From DATAVB01 sp040414495 (GTDB lineage: Bacteria > Actinomycetota > Actinomycetes > Mycobacteriales > QHCD01): 32,846 nt of DNA. The notes below the pieces were generated by a model. That model did no database searches, was not told where the DNA came from, and saw nothing but the letters and a program-made list of their open reading frames with translations. A program made the translations under genes and the position numbers. The stretch covers positions 1 to 32,846 of the forward strand of contig JBEDUI010000290.1 in assembly GCA_040414495.1 (NCBI GenBank). The letters are read 5' to 3'. Positions 13,051-20,798 of this stretch are shown one piece after another. The number at the start of each line of letters is the position of its first letter. Within the stretch, counting starts at the first letter, position 1.

Positions 13051-14606
13051 CGTCTTAGACCCTGGCCGGAATTGACGCCGGTCAGTTTGCCGTCGCGCAA
13101 TACGACCTCGCCGCCGACCACTACGTCGTCGATTCCGACCGCGAGTTGGCGCGGCTCGTCGTAGGTGGCCCGATCGGCGACGATGGCCGGGTCGACCACG
13201 ATCAGGTCGGCGGCGTATCCGGCGGTCACCACGCCGCGGCGGGCCAGCCCGAACCGCCGGGCCGGATGCCCGGCCAGCCGGGTCGCGATCGCACCCCAGG
13301 TGTAGTCGCCGAATTCGCGGGTGTGCTGACCGAGATAGCGGGCGAATGTGCCGTACGCGCGCGGATGCGGATGTGAGCCGATGAAAATACCGTCCGAGCC
13401 GCCCATTTGCGCCTCGTGCCGCAACAGCGTCCGCAGCTCCTCGACGCTCCGGCCCGGCAGCGTCATCACCGCGCTGACCGCGAGCCGGGCCGCGGCCAGG
13501 ATCCGGTAGGCGAATTCGCCGGGCGAGCTGCCATCCCGTTCGGCCGCGCCGGCCAATGTCATCCCTTCGGCCCAGGCATAATCGGCCGCCCCGACGTGGG
13601 CCAGCCGAACCCGGTCCGGCCAGCCCGGTCCCAGGCTCGGTTGGTTGTCGATCGTCGGTATGTGCTCGCGGACCAGGTCGGCCCGGAATTCCTCGTTCGC
13701 CAATTGCTCGGCCGCGGCGCTCAATCCGCGGCTCATCAACGTCGGCGGCAACAATGGCATGGCCAGCAAGGTGAATCCGGCCCGGTACGGGTAGGCATCG
13801 AAGGTCACGTCGACCCCGGCGGCGCGCGATTCGTCGATCAGCCGGGCCAGCAATTCGGCCGGGCCGTGGTAATGCGAAATGTGCGCGTTGACGCCACTAC
13901 CCCGGACGATCTGCCGTACTTCGTCAACCCCGATATTCGCCCTTGTCTCGTACCCGCGGGTGTGCGAGACGTACAGCGCACCGGCCTGCGCCACCGGGGC
14001 GCACAACGCGGCGAATTCCGGGACTTCGGCGAATCGGCCCGGCACGTAATCCAACCCGGTCGACAATCCGACCGCGCCCTCCTCCAGGCCCTGCCGGACC
14101 AGCGCCACCATTGCGGCCAATTCCTCGTCGCTGGGCCGCCGGTCGGCAAAACCCATTACCTCGTGCCGAATGGTGCCGTGCGGTAGGAGATAGGCGACGT
14201 TCACCGGCGTCGTGCCGTCATACGTCGCCAGCAGGCCGGCGACGCCATTCCCTTGGTACGTCGGGTGTTCGCCATTCAGAGCGCCGAAATACGACGCGCC
14301 ATAGCCGCCATCGCCGGGGGCGTAGGACACCCCGTCCTGGCCGGCCACCACGGTGGTGACGCCCTGGCGCAGCAGGGCCAGCGCCGGTTCGGCCCGCAAT
14401 ACCGCCGAATCGGCGTGCGAATGGGCGTCGATCATTCCCGGCATCACGTACCGGTCGGTGCAGTCGATCGCCTCGGTCGCATCCGCGGTCGGGAAATAGC
14501 CGACATCGCGAATTCGACCGTCCTGTACGACGACATCGGCCCGGAATGGCGGTGTTCCGGCACCGTCGACGACCCAACCGCCGTGTAACAGGACATCGAG
14601 GCTCAT
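13047..14606 (-). CDS. N-acyl-D-amino-acid deacylase-like amidohydrolase
   Basis: The 519-residue metal-dependent hydrolase of the amidohydrolase superfamily has the expected motifs: MPGMIDAHSHAD (His62, His64), EGAVGLSTGLDYVPGRF, YVSHTRGYE, HISHYHGP and, near the C-terminus, GGSDGIFIGSHPHPRAYGTF. The last resembles the D-aminoacylase HPRxYGTF signature. In D-aminoacylases a Cys ligand follows GVTT.V.GN; here the string is GVTTVVAGQDGVSYAP, with Asp91 in that place, so it belongs to a different subgroup and the substrate is open (acyl-D-amino acids, dipeptides or cyclic amides). The ATG at 14606 overlaps the DUF501 stop as ATGA, placing it in the eno-ftsB operon. Confidence 0.85.
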   Translation of the reverse strand: MSLDVLLHGGWVVDGAGTPPFRADVVVQDGRIRDVGYFPTADATEAIDCTDRYVMPGMIDAHSHADSAVLRAEPALALLRQGVTTVVAGQDGVSYAPGDGGYGASYFGALNGEHPTYQGNGVAGLLATYDGTTPVNVAYLLPHGTIRHEVMGFADRRPSDEELAAMVALVRQGLEEGAVGLSTGLDYVPGRFAEVPEFAALCAPVAQAGALYVSHTRGYETRANIGVDEVRQIVRGSGVNAHISHYHGPAELLARLIDESRAAGVDVTFDAYPYRAGFTLLAMPLLPPTLMSRGLSAAAEQLANEEFRADLVREHIPTIDNQPSLGPGWPDRVRLAHVGAADYAWAEGMTLAGAAERDGSSPGEFAYRILAAARLAVSAVMTLPGRSVEELRTLLRHEAQMGGSDGIFIGSHPHPRAYGTFARYLGQHTREFGDYTWGAIATRLAGHPARRFGLARRGVVTAGYAADLIVVDPAIVADRATYDEPRQLAVGIDDVVVGGEVVLRDGKLTGVNSGQGLRR

Positions 14607-15124
14607 CGCACTCCGTTCTCCGTAACATTATTTGGGTCGGAATTAATGCAGGGTCCGTTTTCCCACCAGTCCGGTAATAAATCCAGGGCCTCGTCGCCCA
14701 GCGGATTCACGCCCCGGCCGGCCGCGAGCGAATGCGCCACCAATACGTGCAGGCATTTCACCCGCCGCGGCATGCCACCGGCCGACACGCCGTCGATCTC
14801 CGGCACCTCACCCAACTGCCGACGCTGGGCCAAATAGCTTTCGTGCGCGGCCTGATACGCCGCTGCCAATTCCGGATCCGACGCCAGCCGCGCGGTCATT
14901 TCGGCCATCAGGCCGGATGCCTCCAGCCGGCCAATCGCGGCGGCGGCCTTGGGGCAGGTCAGGTAATAAAGCGTGGGGAACGGCGTGCCATCATCCAGGC
15001 GCGGCGCGGTTTCCACCACATCGGGCAGCCCGCACGGGCATCGGTGCGCGACCGACTGCGCCGCTCGTGGTCGCCGGCCGAGTTGTTCGGCCACAATGGC
15101 GCGCTCGTCATCGGAAATTGGCAT
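14603..15124 (-). CDS. DUF501 domain protein
   Basis: The 173-residue protein shows the DUF501 pattern: VAHRCPCGLPDVVETAPRL, FPTLYYLTCPKAAAAIGRLE, and the C-terminal GGMPRRVKCLHVLVAHSLA with GVNPLGDEAL. Conserved cysteines at about 29, 31, 57 and in the KCLH string could bind metal. The function is unknown, but the gene travels with eno, ftsB and ppx in actinobacteria. ATG 15124 overlaps the ftsB stop (TAATG) and its own stop overlaps the amidohydrolase start (ATGA). The frame extends to 15160, which would begin inside ftsB. Confidence 0.93.
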   Translation of the reverse strand: MPISDDERAIVAEQLGRRPRAAQSVAHRCPCGLPDVVETAPRLDDGTPFPTLYYLTCPKAAAAIGRLEASGLMAEMTARLASDPELAAAYQAAHESYLAQRRQLGEVPEIDGVSAGGMPRRVKCLHVLVAHSLAAGRGVNPLGDEALDLLPDWWENGPCINSDPNNVTENGVR

Positions 15125-15675
15125 TACGGCGCGCGGTCCGCCTTCTGCACCGAACCCCACAGCTGGGAATACCAGGGCGAACGCGCACTGGATTTCGTTT
15201 TACCCGAGCCGCCCGTACCGTTGCCGGTTTCCCCTTGCTTGACCACGACGTACTGGCTTTCGCCGGGGATGACGTACTGCAGCCGTTCGCGGGCCAGCAT
15301 TTTGATGTACGCCGGATCTTTGAATTGCGCCTTACGGTGTTCCAACGCGTCCACCTGCGCCTGCTTCGCGGCATTCTGCGCCGCGAGCTGGGCGATCTGG
15401 CTGCGCTGGGCCAGATACTGCTTCATCGGATAGGCCAGGCTGAGCACCAAGGCACAAACCACCAACGCCAGCACCGCGGCGCGTTTGGTGAGCCGGCCGG
15501 CAGGCTTGCGCCGTACCGGACGGCTGACCGGACCCTCGGGACTGCGCCGGCGAACCGCCTGACGGGCGGCGTTCTTTTCCCGGGCCGGAGCCGGATCGGG
15601 ATCCCGAGTGGGTGGTCGCGACAGCGTCCGATCGACCGGCCGTTCGCCGGTCGAGGGACGCTGTCGCGTTGCCAT
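15124..15675 (-). CDS. ftsB: FtsB/DivIC-type septum formation initiator
   Basis: This 183-residue bitopic division protein has a long Arg/Pro-rich cytoplasmic N-terminus (1-60), one TM helix (about 63-83), a coiled-coil-like segment (about 84-112: RSQIAQLAAQNAAKQAQVDA) and the FtsB/DivIC end motif DPAYIKMLARERLQYVIPGE. It is expected to join FtsL and FtsQ in the divisome. The tail is Gly/Thr/Lys/Ser-rich. ATG 15675 overlaps the eno stop (TAATG); the longer frame up to 15819 would start inside eno. The order eno-ftsB-DUF501 is the conserved actinobacterial arrangement. Confidence 0.93.
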   Translation of the reverse strand: MATRQRPSTGERPVDRTLSRPPTRDPDPAPAREKNAARQAVRRRSPEGPVSRPVRRKPAGRLTKRAAVLALVVCALVLSLAYPMKQYLAQRSQIAQLAAQNAAKQAQVDALEHRKAQFKDPAYIKMLARERLQYVIPGESQYVVVKQGETGNGTGGSGKTKSSARSPWYSQLWGSVQKADRAP

Positions 15676-16961
15676 TAGGAGCCCTGAGCGAACCGCGGAA
15701 ACGCCGCGGCGCCGGCGTACCGGGCGGCCTCGTCGAGTTCCTCTTCGATCCGCATCAGCTGGTTGTACTTCGCCACCCGCTCCGAGCGGGCCGGCGCGCC
15801 GGTCTTGATCTGACCGCAACCCACGGCCACCGCCAGGTCGGCGATCGTGGTGTCCTCGGTCTCGCCGGAACGGTGCGACATCATCGTGGTGAAACCGTTG
15901 CGGTGCGCCAGATCCACGGCGTCGAACGTCTCGGTCAGAGTGCCGATCTGGTTGACCTTGACCAACAGCGAGTTCGCGGCCCGCTCCTCGATGCCACGCC
16001 GGACGCGGGTCGGGTTGGTGACGAACAGGTCGTCGCCGACGATCTGCACCCGCGCGCCCAGCACCGAGGTCATCCGGGCCCAGCCGACCCAGTCCTCTTC
16101 GGACAGTGGGTCCTCGATCGAGACGATCGGGTAATTGCCGAGCAGGTTCTCGTAGTACGCGATCATCTCGTCGGCGGACTTGTCGCCGCCTTCGAACTTG
16201 TAGCTGCCCTGGCCGTAGAACTCGGTCGCGGCCGCATCCATCGCCAGCGCGATGTCGGTGCCCGGGGTGTAGCCGGCCTTGGTGATCGCCTCGATGATCA
16301 GGTCAAGCGCCTCGGCGTTGGCGGAGAGGTTCGGCGCGAAGCCGCCCTCGTCACCCAGACCGGTCGAGAGGCCCTTGGCCTTGAGCACGCTCTTGAGCGC
16401 CTGGTACGTCTCGGCGCCGAAACGTACGGCTTCGGAAAAGGTCGGTGCGCCGATCGGCGCGATCATGAACTCCTGGATGTCAACGTTGCTGTCGGCGTGC
16501 GCCCCACCGTTGAGGATGTTCATCATCGGCACCGGCAGCACGGCCGCGTTCGGGCCGCCCAGGTAACGGAACAGCGGCAGCTCGGACGAGCTGGCGGCCG
16601 CCTTGGCGGTGGCCAGGCTGACGCCGAGCAGAGCGTTCGCGCCGAGCTGGGACTTGTCCGGCGTGCCGTCCAGGTCGATGAGTCGGGCGTCGATGAGCCG
16701 CTGCTCGCTGGCGTCGTATCCGGTCAGCTGCGGGCCGATCTCGTCCAGAACCGCTCCCACGGCCTTGGTTACGCCCTTGCCGCCGTAACGGTCCGGATCG
16801 CCGTCGCGCAGCTCGACCGCCTCGAACTGGCCGGTGGAAGCGCCGCTGGGCACCGCCGCGCGGGCGAACGTGCCATCGTCGAGCGCCACCTCGACCTCGA
16901 CAGTGGGGTTGCCGCGCGAATCCAGGATCTCGCGGGCACCGACGGCCTCTATGGTCGCCAC
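15675..16961 (-). CDS. eno: Enolase
   Basis: Converts 2-phosphoglycerate to phosphoenolpyruvate in glycolysis; cytoplasmic. The 428-residue protein has standard enolase length and motifs: EILDSRGNPTVEVEV near the start, GGAHADSNVDIQEFM (His155, Glu164), GDEGGFAPNL (Glu205), SIEDPLSEEDW, LLVKVNQIGTL with the catalytic Lys, and SHRSGETEDTTIADLAV with the H-R-S residues that hold substrate. GTG 16961 is chosen over the upstream open frame (to 17066) because GGGAGGGAG lies just before it and VATIEAVGAREILDSRG is the conserved opening. A dyad covers the ribosome site. It is first gene of a four-gene overlapping operon. Confidence 0.98.
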   Translation of the reverse strand: MATIEAVGAREILDSRGNPTVEVEVALDDGTFARAAVPSGASTGQFEAVELRDGDPDRYGGKGVTKAVGAVLDEIGPQLTGYDASEQRLIDARLIDLDGTPDKSQLGANALLGVSLATAKAAASSSELPLFRYLGGPNAAVLPVPMMNILNGGAHADSNVDIQEFMIAPIGAPTFSEAVRFGAETYQALKSVLKAKGLSTGLGDEGGFAPNLSANAEALDLIIEAITKAGYTPGTDIALAMDAAATEFYGQGSYKFEGGDKSADEMIAYYENLLGNYPIVSIEDPLSEEDWVGWARMTSVLGARVQIVGDDLFVTNPTRVRRGIEERAANSLLVKVNQIGTLTETFDAVDLAHRNGFTTMMSHRSGETEDTTIADLAVAVGCGQIKTGAPARSERVAKYNQLMRIEEELDEAARYAGAAAFPRFAQGS

Positions 16962-16975
16962 GGAGGGCTCCCTCC
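16962..16975 (-). promoter_or_regulatory. Dyad over the eno ribosome-binding site
   Basis: On the minus strand GGAGGG, AG, CCCTCC immediately precede GTG 16961. The left arm contains the Shine-Dalgarno, so a 5-bp hairpin with a GAGC loop could mask it. The stem is short and its effect is unproven. Confidence 0.4.
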
Positions 16976-17001
16976 CATGAGTCGAAATGGTGATGGGGCC
17001 G

Positions 17002-17007
17002 AGCCTA
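17002..17007 (-). promoter_or_regulatory. Putative -10 element of the eno operon
   Basis: TAGGCT on the minus strand, identical to the -10 candidate of the PIG-L promoter, would give a 5' leader of about 30-35 nt for eno. No good -35 box is seen at 17 bp. Confidence 0.35.
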
Positions 17008-17112
17008 CTGGGCTCACCCGGCGTCACTGCTTTGCCCCGCCGCGCGGGCCGCCATGCGTCGGGCACGAGTCGCCATACGGGTCACGGTCGGCCGCGGCGC
17101 CGAAGTGGAATA

Positions 17113-18075
17113 GTGCGCTCCGTGAGGGATCTGTGGCAGCTGCGGGCCACCCGGCAGATGGCTCTGGGCCTGGTGCCGCTGGCGTTGATCGGGATCGTGG
17201 TCATCGTCGTACTCGCCGTGCTCGGCACCGGTACCGCGAACAAGCTGTCGCAGGCCACCGGCCGGGCTACCGGGGTCGTCCAGCACGTCGGTAGCAGCGG
17301 CCGCGACCGGCAGGCCACCATCGAGTGGACCGACAAATCCGGGACCCGGCACACCAGCCAGATCAGCTACCCGGCCGCGTCCCATCCGGCCAGCGGCGAC
17401 AAGATCGGTTTGCATTACGTTCCGGGCGATCCGGCGCGGGTCTACAGCGGCGGCGATGTCACTTACGACCGGTTGAATTCGCTGGTAGCCGGGGTGTTGT
17501 ACGCCGTGCTGATCCTGGTGGTCGCGGCGATGACGACCGGGGTCCGGCTGTGGCGGCGGGCCAGCGTCGGTTCCCGGCCGGCCAGTACGGTGAAGCTGTC
17601 CCGGGTCCGCACCCGGTTCGGGCTCATTCACCGCAGTTGGTTGGTCGCCGCGCGTGGCAACACCGAGCGATGGGTGCCGGTCTTCTGGGATCCGGTGCTC
17701 AGCGGAGTCCGGGCCGATACGCCGATGAAGGTGCACGGTGACCTGGAGGGTGGCGGGCCGATCGCGGTCGACCTGTCGGGCACCCGGCTCTGGTCGTCCG
17801 GCCGGGTGCGGCGCACCGCACCGCGCGGCCAGCAGATCGCGAACCCGGGTACGTACTCCACAAAGGACAAACCGCCGGACGAACCGGTGCAGCGGATTTC
17901 GCTGGGGCGGCACGCATTCGGCGATATCGGGATCGTGATCATCGCGCCGATTCTGGGAATTCTCTGGGCGTATATCAACGGTCTGGGCCCGGCTGGATTC
18001 GGTGTGGCGACGGCGTTGCTGGCCGGCGTGTTGTTCTGGATTCCCAGCTGCTACGGCTCCGATCCGTCGAATTGA
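17113..18075 (+). CDS. DUF3592-like membrane protein
   Basis: The 320-residue protein starts at GTG 17113; the frame is open further upstream into the eno promoter, which is implausible, and GTG 17122 is an alternative. It has a TM helix at about 14-38, then an extracytoplasmic domain with GRATGVVQHVGSSG, ATIEWTDKSGTRHTSQISYP and GDKIGLHYVPGDPARV. This is the DUF3592-type beta pattern of a V-x-Y-D/P-G-DP end. A second TM is near 120-142, followed by a basic cytoplasmic domain with VPVFWDPVLSG, then one or two TM helices at the C-terminus. Function is unknown. It overlaps or abuts the MOSC gene and is probably co-transcribed with it. Confidence 0.75.
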   Translation: MRSVRDLWQLRATRQMALGLVPLALIGIVVIVVLAVLGTGTANKLSQATGRATGVVQHVGSSGRDRQATIEWTDKSGTRHTSQISYPAASHPASGDKIGLHYVPGDPARVYSGGDVTYDRLNSLVAGVLYAVLILVVAAMTTGVRLWRRASVGSRPASTVKLSRVRTRFGLIHRSWLVAARGNTERWVPVFWDPVLSGVRADTPMKVHGDLEGGGPIAVDLSGTRLWSSGRVRRTAPRGQQIANPGTYSTKDKPPDEPVQRISLGRHAFGDIGIVIIAPILGILWAYINGLGPAGFGVATALLAGVLFWIPSCYGSDPSN

Positions 18076-18080
18076 GCCGC

Positions 18081-18770
18081 ATGCCAACGGTCAGCGCATT
18101 GTGGCGGTATCCGGTGAAGTCGATGCTCGGTGAACGACTGACCGAGGCCGATATAGAGAAACGCGGAGTTCACGGCGATCGGCTCTACGCGGTCCGCGAC
18201 GCCGCAGGCAAGCTCGGCAGCGGAAAGAGCGGCCAGCGATTTCGGCGGATGACCGGCCTGTTCAGCCTGCGGGCCAGCTATAACGGGAGTCGGCCGACCA
18301 TAATCGGGCCGGACGGGCAGGTCGTCGCGGACGACAACGCGCTGCGGGAATTCCTCGGCCGGCCCGATATTCGTCTGGCGCGGGAGAACGACGTCATGCA
18401 TTTCGACGCCGCGCCGCTGCATGTGATCACCACGGCCACGATCCGCGCGATCGCGGCTGGCCTACCGGACGTTCCGATCGACCAGCGTCGATTCCGGCCG
18501 AATATGGTGCTGGATACCGGGCGAGCCAGGGGTTTTATCGAAGACGGCTGGGTGGGACGGACCGCGGGCATTGGCGCGCAGGTGCGGATTGCCTTCAGCC
18601 GCCGGACCGAACGTTGCGGGATGACGATGATGGCGCAGGACGAGCTGCCGCATTCCCCCGACGTGCTGCGCACGATCATCCGGCTCAATGCGATGAACGC
18701 CGGTGTTTACGCGACCGTGCTGGAGCCAGGCACGGTCCGGGTCGGCGACCAACTCACGTTTCTGGATTGA
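18081..18770 (+). CDS. MOSC domain protein
   Basis: The 229-residue protein opens with VSALWRYPVKSMLGERL, the MOSC N-terminal beta-barrel signature, followed by GVHGDRLYAVRD. In the MOSC domain proper, RRFRPNMVLD and the conserved Cys of RRTERCGMTMMAQDELPHS are visible, then the end motif NAGVYATVLEPGTVRVGDQL. MOSC proteins handle molybdenum-cofactor-bound sulfur, as in N-hydroxylated substrate reductases; the substrate is unknown here. ATG 18081 is preferred, but TTG 18072, which overlaps the previous stop (TTGA), is possible. Its 3' end overlaps the opposing mazG by 17 bp. Confidence 0.9.
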   Translation: MPTVSALWRYPVKSMLGERLTEADIEKRGVHGDRLYAVRDAAGKLGSGKSGQRFRRMTGLFSLRASYNGSRPTIIGPDGQVVADDNALREFLGRPDIRLARENDVMHFDAAPLHVITTATIRAIAAGLPDVPIDQRRFRPNMVLDTGRARGFIEDGWVGRTAGIGAQVRIAFSRRTERCGMTMMAQDELPHSPDVLRTIIRLNAMNAGVYATVLEPGTVRVGDQLTFLD

Positions 18771-19698
18771 CCGTCCAGTATCGCCGCCAAGCAGCAGCGT
18801 CCATTGTGGATGGATCGACACCGTCGGCGCGAGCAGCGTTTTCGGCGGCGGCGACGCGGTCACGAAATCCTCGCGCGGTCGCGCGCAATTCGGCTTCGGC
18901 GTCGTCGTGGGCGGCGGTGAACAGCCGCTCCCCCGCGCTGTCCCCGGCCGGCAGCAGCTCTTCGGGTACGCCGGCCCGGATCGCCTTACGTCGCAGGGTT
19001 TCGGCCAGTACGAGCGCCGGCAGCGACTCGGGTATCCCGTCGAATATGGAATTCCGTTGCTTTTCGGCGCGCTTGATCTTGTCCCAATTGGCGTTGACCT
19101 CATCGGCGCCGGAGACCGCTAAGCCGTCGAAAACGTGCGGGTGCCGCCGGATCAGCTTGTCGGCCAGATCGGCCGCGACATCGTCGATCGACCACGGCGT
19201 ATCGGATTCCTCGGCCAGCCGGGCGTGAAAGAAAACCTGGAACAATACGTCGCCGAGCTCCTCGCGCAACGCTACAGAATCGCCGTCCTGCAAGGCATCG
19301 TAGGCCTCGTACGCCTCTTCCAGCAGATACTGCTTGAGGCTTTCGTGGGTCTGTTTCGAATCCCACGGGCATTCCCGCCGCAGCCGATCCATTACGCCGA
19401 CCATGTCCAGTAACCGCGCTCCGGGCGGGTCGGCCGAACCAACCACCACCTCGATTTCGGCCGTACCGCCGCGCAGTTTTCCGGCCAATTCCGCATCGCC
19501 GAAACAGACCACCGTGCCGTGCTCCGCGGCCGCCGCCTGCAGCTGCTCGATCACATCGCCCGCGAGCCGGATCACATCCAGGCCCGGCGCCGTGTCCTCG
19601 ACCGCGTAGAGCGGACCGGATCCGACCGCCTCCCAGCCGGCGGCGGACAGCAGGCCCGGCAGCCGCGGCGATGTCGTGATGACGATGATCCGGCTCAT
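18754..19698 (-). CDS. mazG: Nucleoside triphosphate pyrophosphohydrolase MazG
   Basis: It hydrolyses (d)NTPs to NMPs and pyrophosphate, sanitising nucleotide pools. The 314-residue protein has the MazG core CPWDSKQTHESLKQYLLEEAYEA, given in parts: CPWDSKQTHESL (110-121) and EEAYE (127-131), the metal-binding EExxE, then REELGDVLFQVFFHARLAEE. RRHPHVFDG and NWDKIKRAEK follow. A roughly 95-residue N-terminal extension (SRIIVITTSPRLPG...), common in actinobacterial MazG, has no metal site. A second, weaker C-terminal half is present. ATG 19698 begins 2 nt after the propeller-lipoprotein stop. The association with mfd upstream matches mycobacteria and relatives. Confidence 0.95.
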   Translation of the reverse strand: MSRIIVITTSPRLPGLLSAAGWEAVGSGPLYAVEDTAPGLDVIRLAGDVIEQLQAAAAEHGTVVCFGDAELAGKLRGGTAEIEVVVGSADPPGARLLDMVGVMDRLRRECPWDSKQTHESLKQYLLEEAYEAYDALQDGDSVALREELGDVLFQVFFHARLAEESDTPWSIDDVAADLADKLIRRHPHVFDGLAVSGADEVNANWDKIKRAEKQRNSIFDGIPESLPALVLAETLRRKAIRAGVPEELLPAGDSAGERLFTAAHDDAEAELRATARGFRDRVAAAENAARADGVDPSTMDAAAWRRYWTVNPET

Positions 19699-19700
19699 GG

Positions 19701-20798
19701 TCAGGTACCCAAGGTCAGTAGATACGGTTCTCCCTGCTCGTAACAGAGCACGGCGCCGGCCGGATTCCACCCCAAACGGTATGCCGGCACGCTCATGATT
19801 CCGCCGCTACGCAGCTCGCGCGACTTCCCGCCGGGCCCGACCACCACCCGCAGTTGGCCGGTTCCCCGCGACAAACGGATGAACAGCAGTGCGTCCGAGT
19901 CCGGTGCCCAGGTCGGATAGGAGGCCGTGACGTCGCTGGCGACCGGACCGACCCGGTTGTTGGCCAACGACACGACGCTCGGTTTTCCGCCGGTCGTCAC
20001 GTACTGACCGTACGGCGCGACGCTGTCGACCAGCAGATATTTATTGTCCGGAGAGAATGACAGCAGCGAATTGTCCAGCTCCTTGCCGCCGGCCACGACC
20101 GTACGTACCACTCCACCGCCGGTTGGCCGGACGTGCACGGTGCCGCCGTGTTCATCGGACCAGGCGATCGTCTTGCCGTCGGCCGAGAATTCCACTGCGT
20201 TCAACGTGGTAACGCGGCCGCCCAGCGTGCCGAGCTTGGTGACCGCGCCGCCGTCGGCCGGTATGGATTCCAGCGTGATCGTGTTTGGGTTGGCCGAATT
20301 CTGCCGGGCGAACCGGATTGTCTTGCCATCGTTGGAGAAGGCCGGCCACAGGTCCATATCCGCCTTCGGCGGTGGATCGTTGAAATTCCAGCTCGTCACG
20401 CCATCGTTCGTGATATCGCGAACCGCGCCGGTCTTGGTATTCATCACCCAGATATCGGGTTCACGTAAGTCACGGAAGAAATCGTCGGTCGTCACGATCT
20501 GCGTGCCATCGGGCGACCAGGCGTAGTTCTGCTTGTCCGGTTGCACCTTTTTCTCATCGGCGCAGACCTTATGGGCACCATCGCGGTCCAGGACGCAGAA
20601 TCCGCCCGCGCCCGCGATGAGAACGCGCCGGCCGTCCGGCGAGACGCTCGTTACGTTCCCGACCGTCAGCTTCTGAGTAGCGCTGACCTTCAACGTGGCG
20701 ACATCCAGGGTCACCTTGGGACTGCCCGAGACGGCGCTCGTGCACCCGGCTGCCAGGACAGCCGAGAGCATGAGGCCCGCGAACCGCAGACCGGCCAT
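19701..20798 (-). CDS. Lipoprotein with TolB/PD40-like beta-propeller repeats
   Basis: The 365-residue protein has a signal peptide ending in a lipobox (AAGC, Cys19), so it should be anchored outside the membrane. The body carries repeated propeller blades of the SPDG/SADG type: TSVSPDGRRVLIAG, YAWSPDGTQIVTTD, PAFSNDGKTIRFAR, VEFSADGKTIAWSD, LSFSPDNKYLLVD and PTWAPDSDALLFIR. These suggest a six-bladed PD40/TolB-like fold and a binding or scaffolding role. No catalytic motif is seen. ATG 20798 follows the SurA-like stop (TAA) with no gap, and mazG starts 2 nt after its stop, so it is in the same operon. It holds roughly the position of lpqU in mycobacteria but is a different kind of protein. 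Confidence 0.85.
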   Translation of the reverse strand: MAGLRFAGLMLSAVLAAGCTSAVSGSPKVTLDVATLKVSATQKLTVGNVTSVSPDGRRVLIAGAGGFCVLDRDGAHKVCADEKKVQPDKQNYAWSPDGTQIVTTDDFFRDLREPDIWVMNTKTGAVRDITNDGVTSWNFNDPPPKADMDLWPAFSNDGKTIRFARQNSANPNTITLESIPADGGAVTKLGTLGGRVTTLNAVEFSADGKTIAWSDEHGGTVHVRPTGGGVVRTVVAGGKELDNSLLSFSPDNKYLLVDSVAPYGQYVTTGGKPSVVSLANNRVGPVASDVTASYPTWAPDSDALLFIRLSRGTGQLRVVVGPGGKSRELRSGGIMSVPAYRLGWNPAGAVLCYEQGEPYLLTLGT

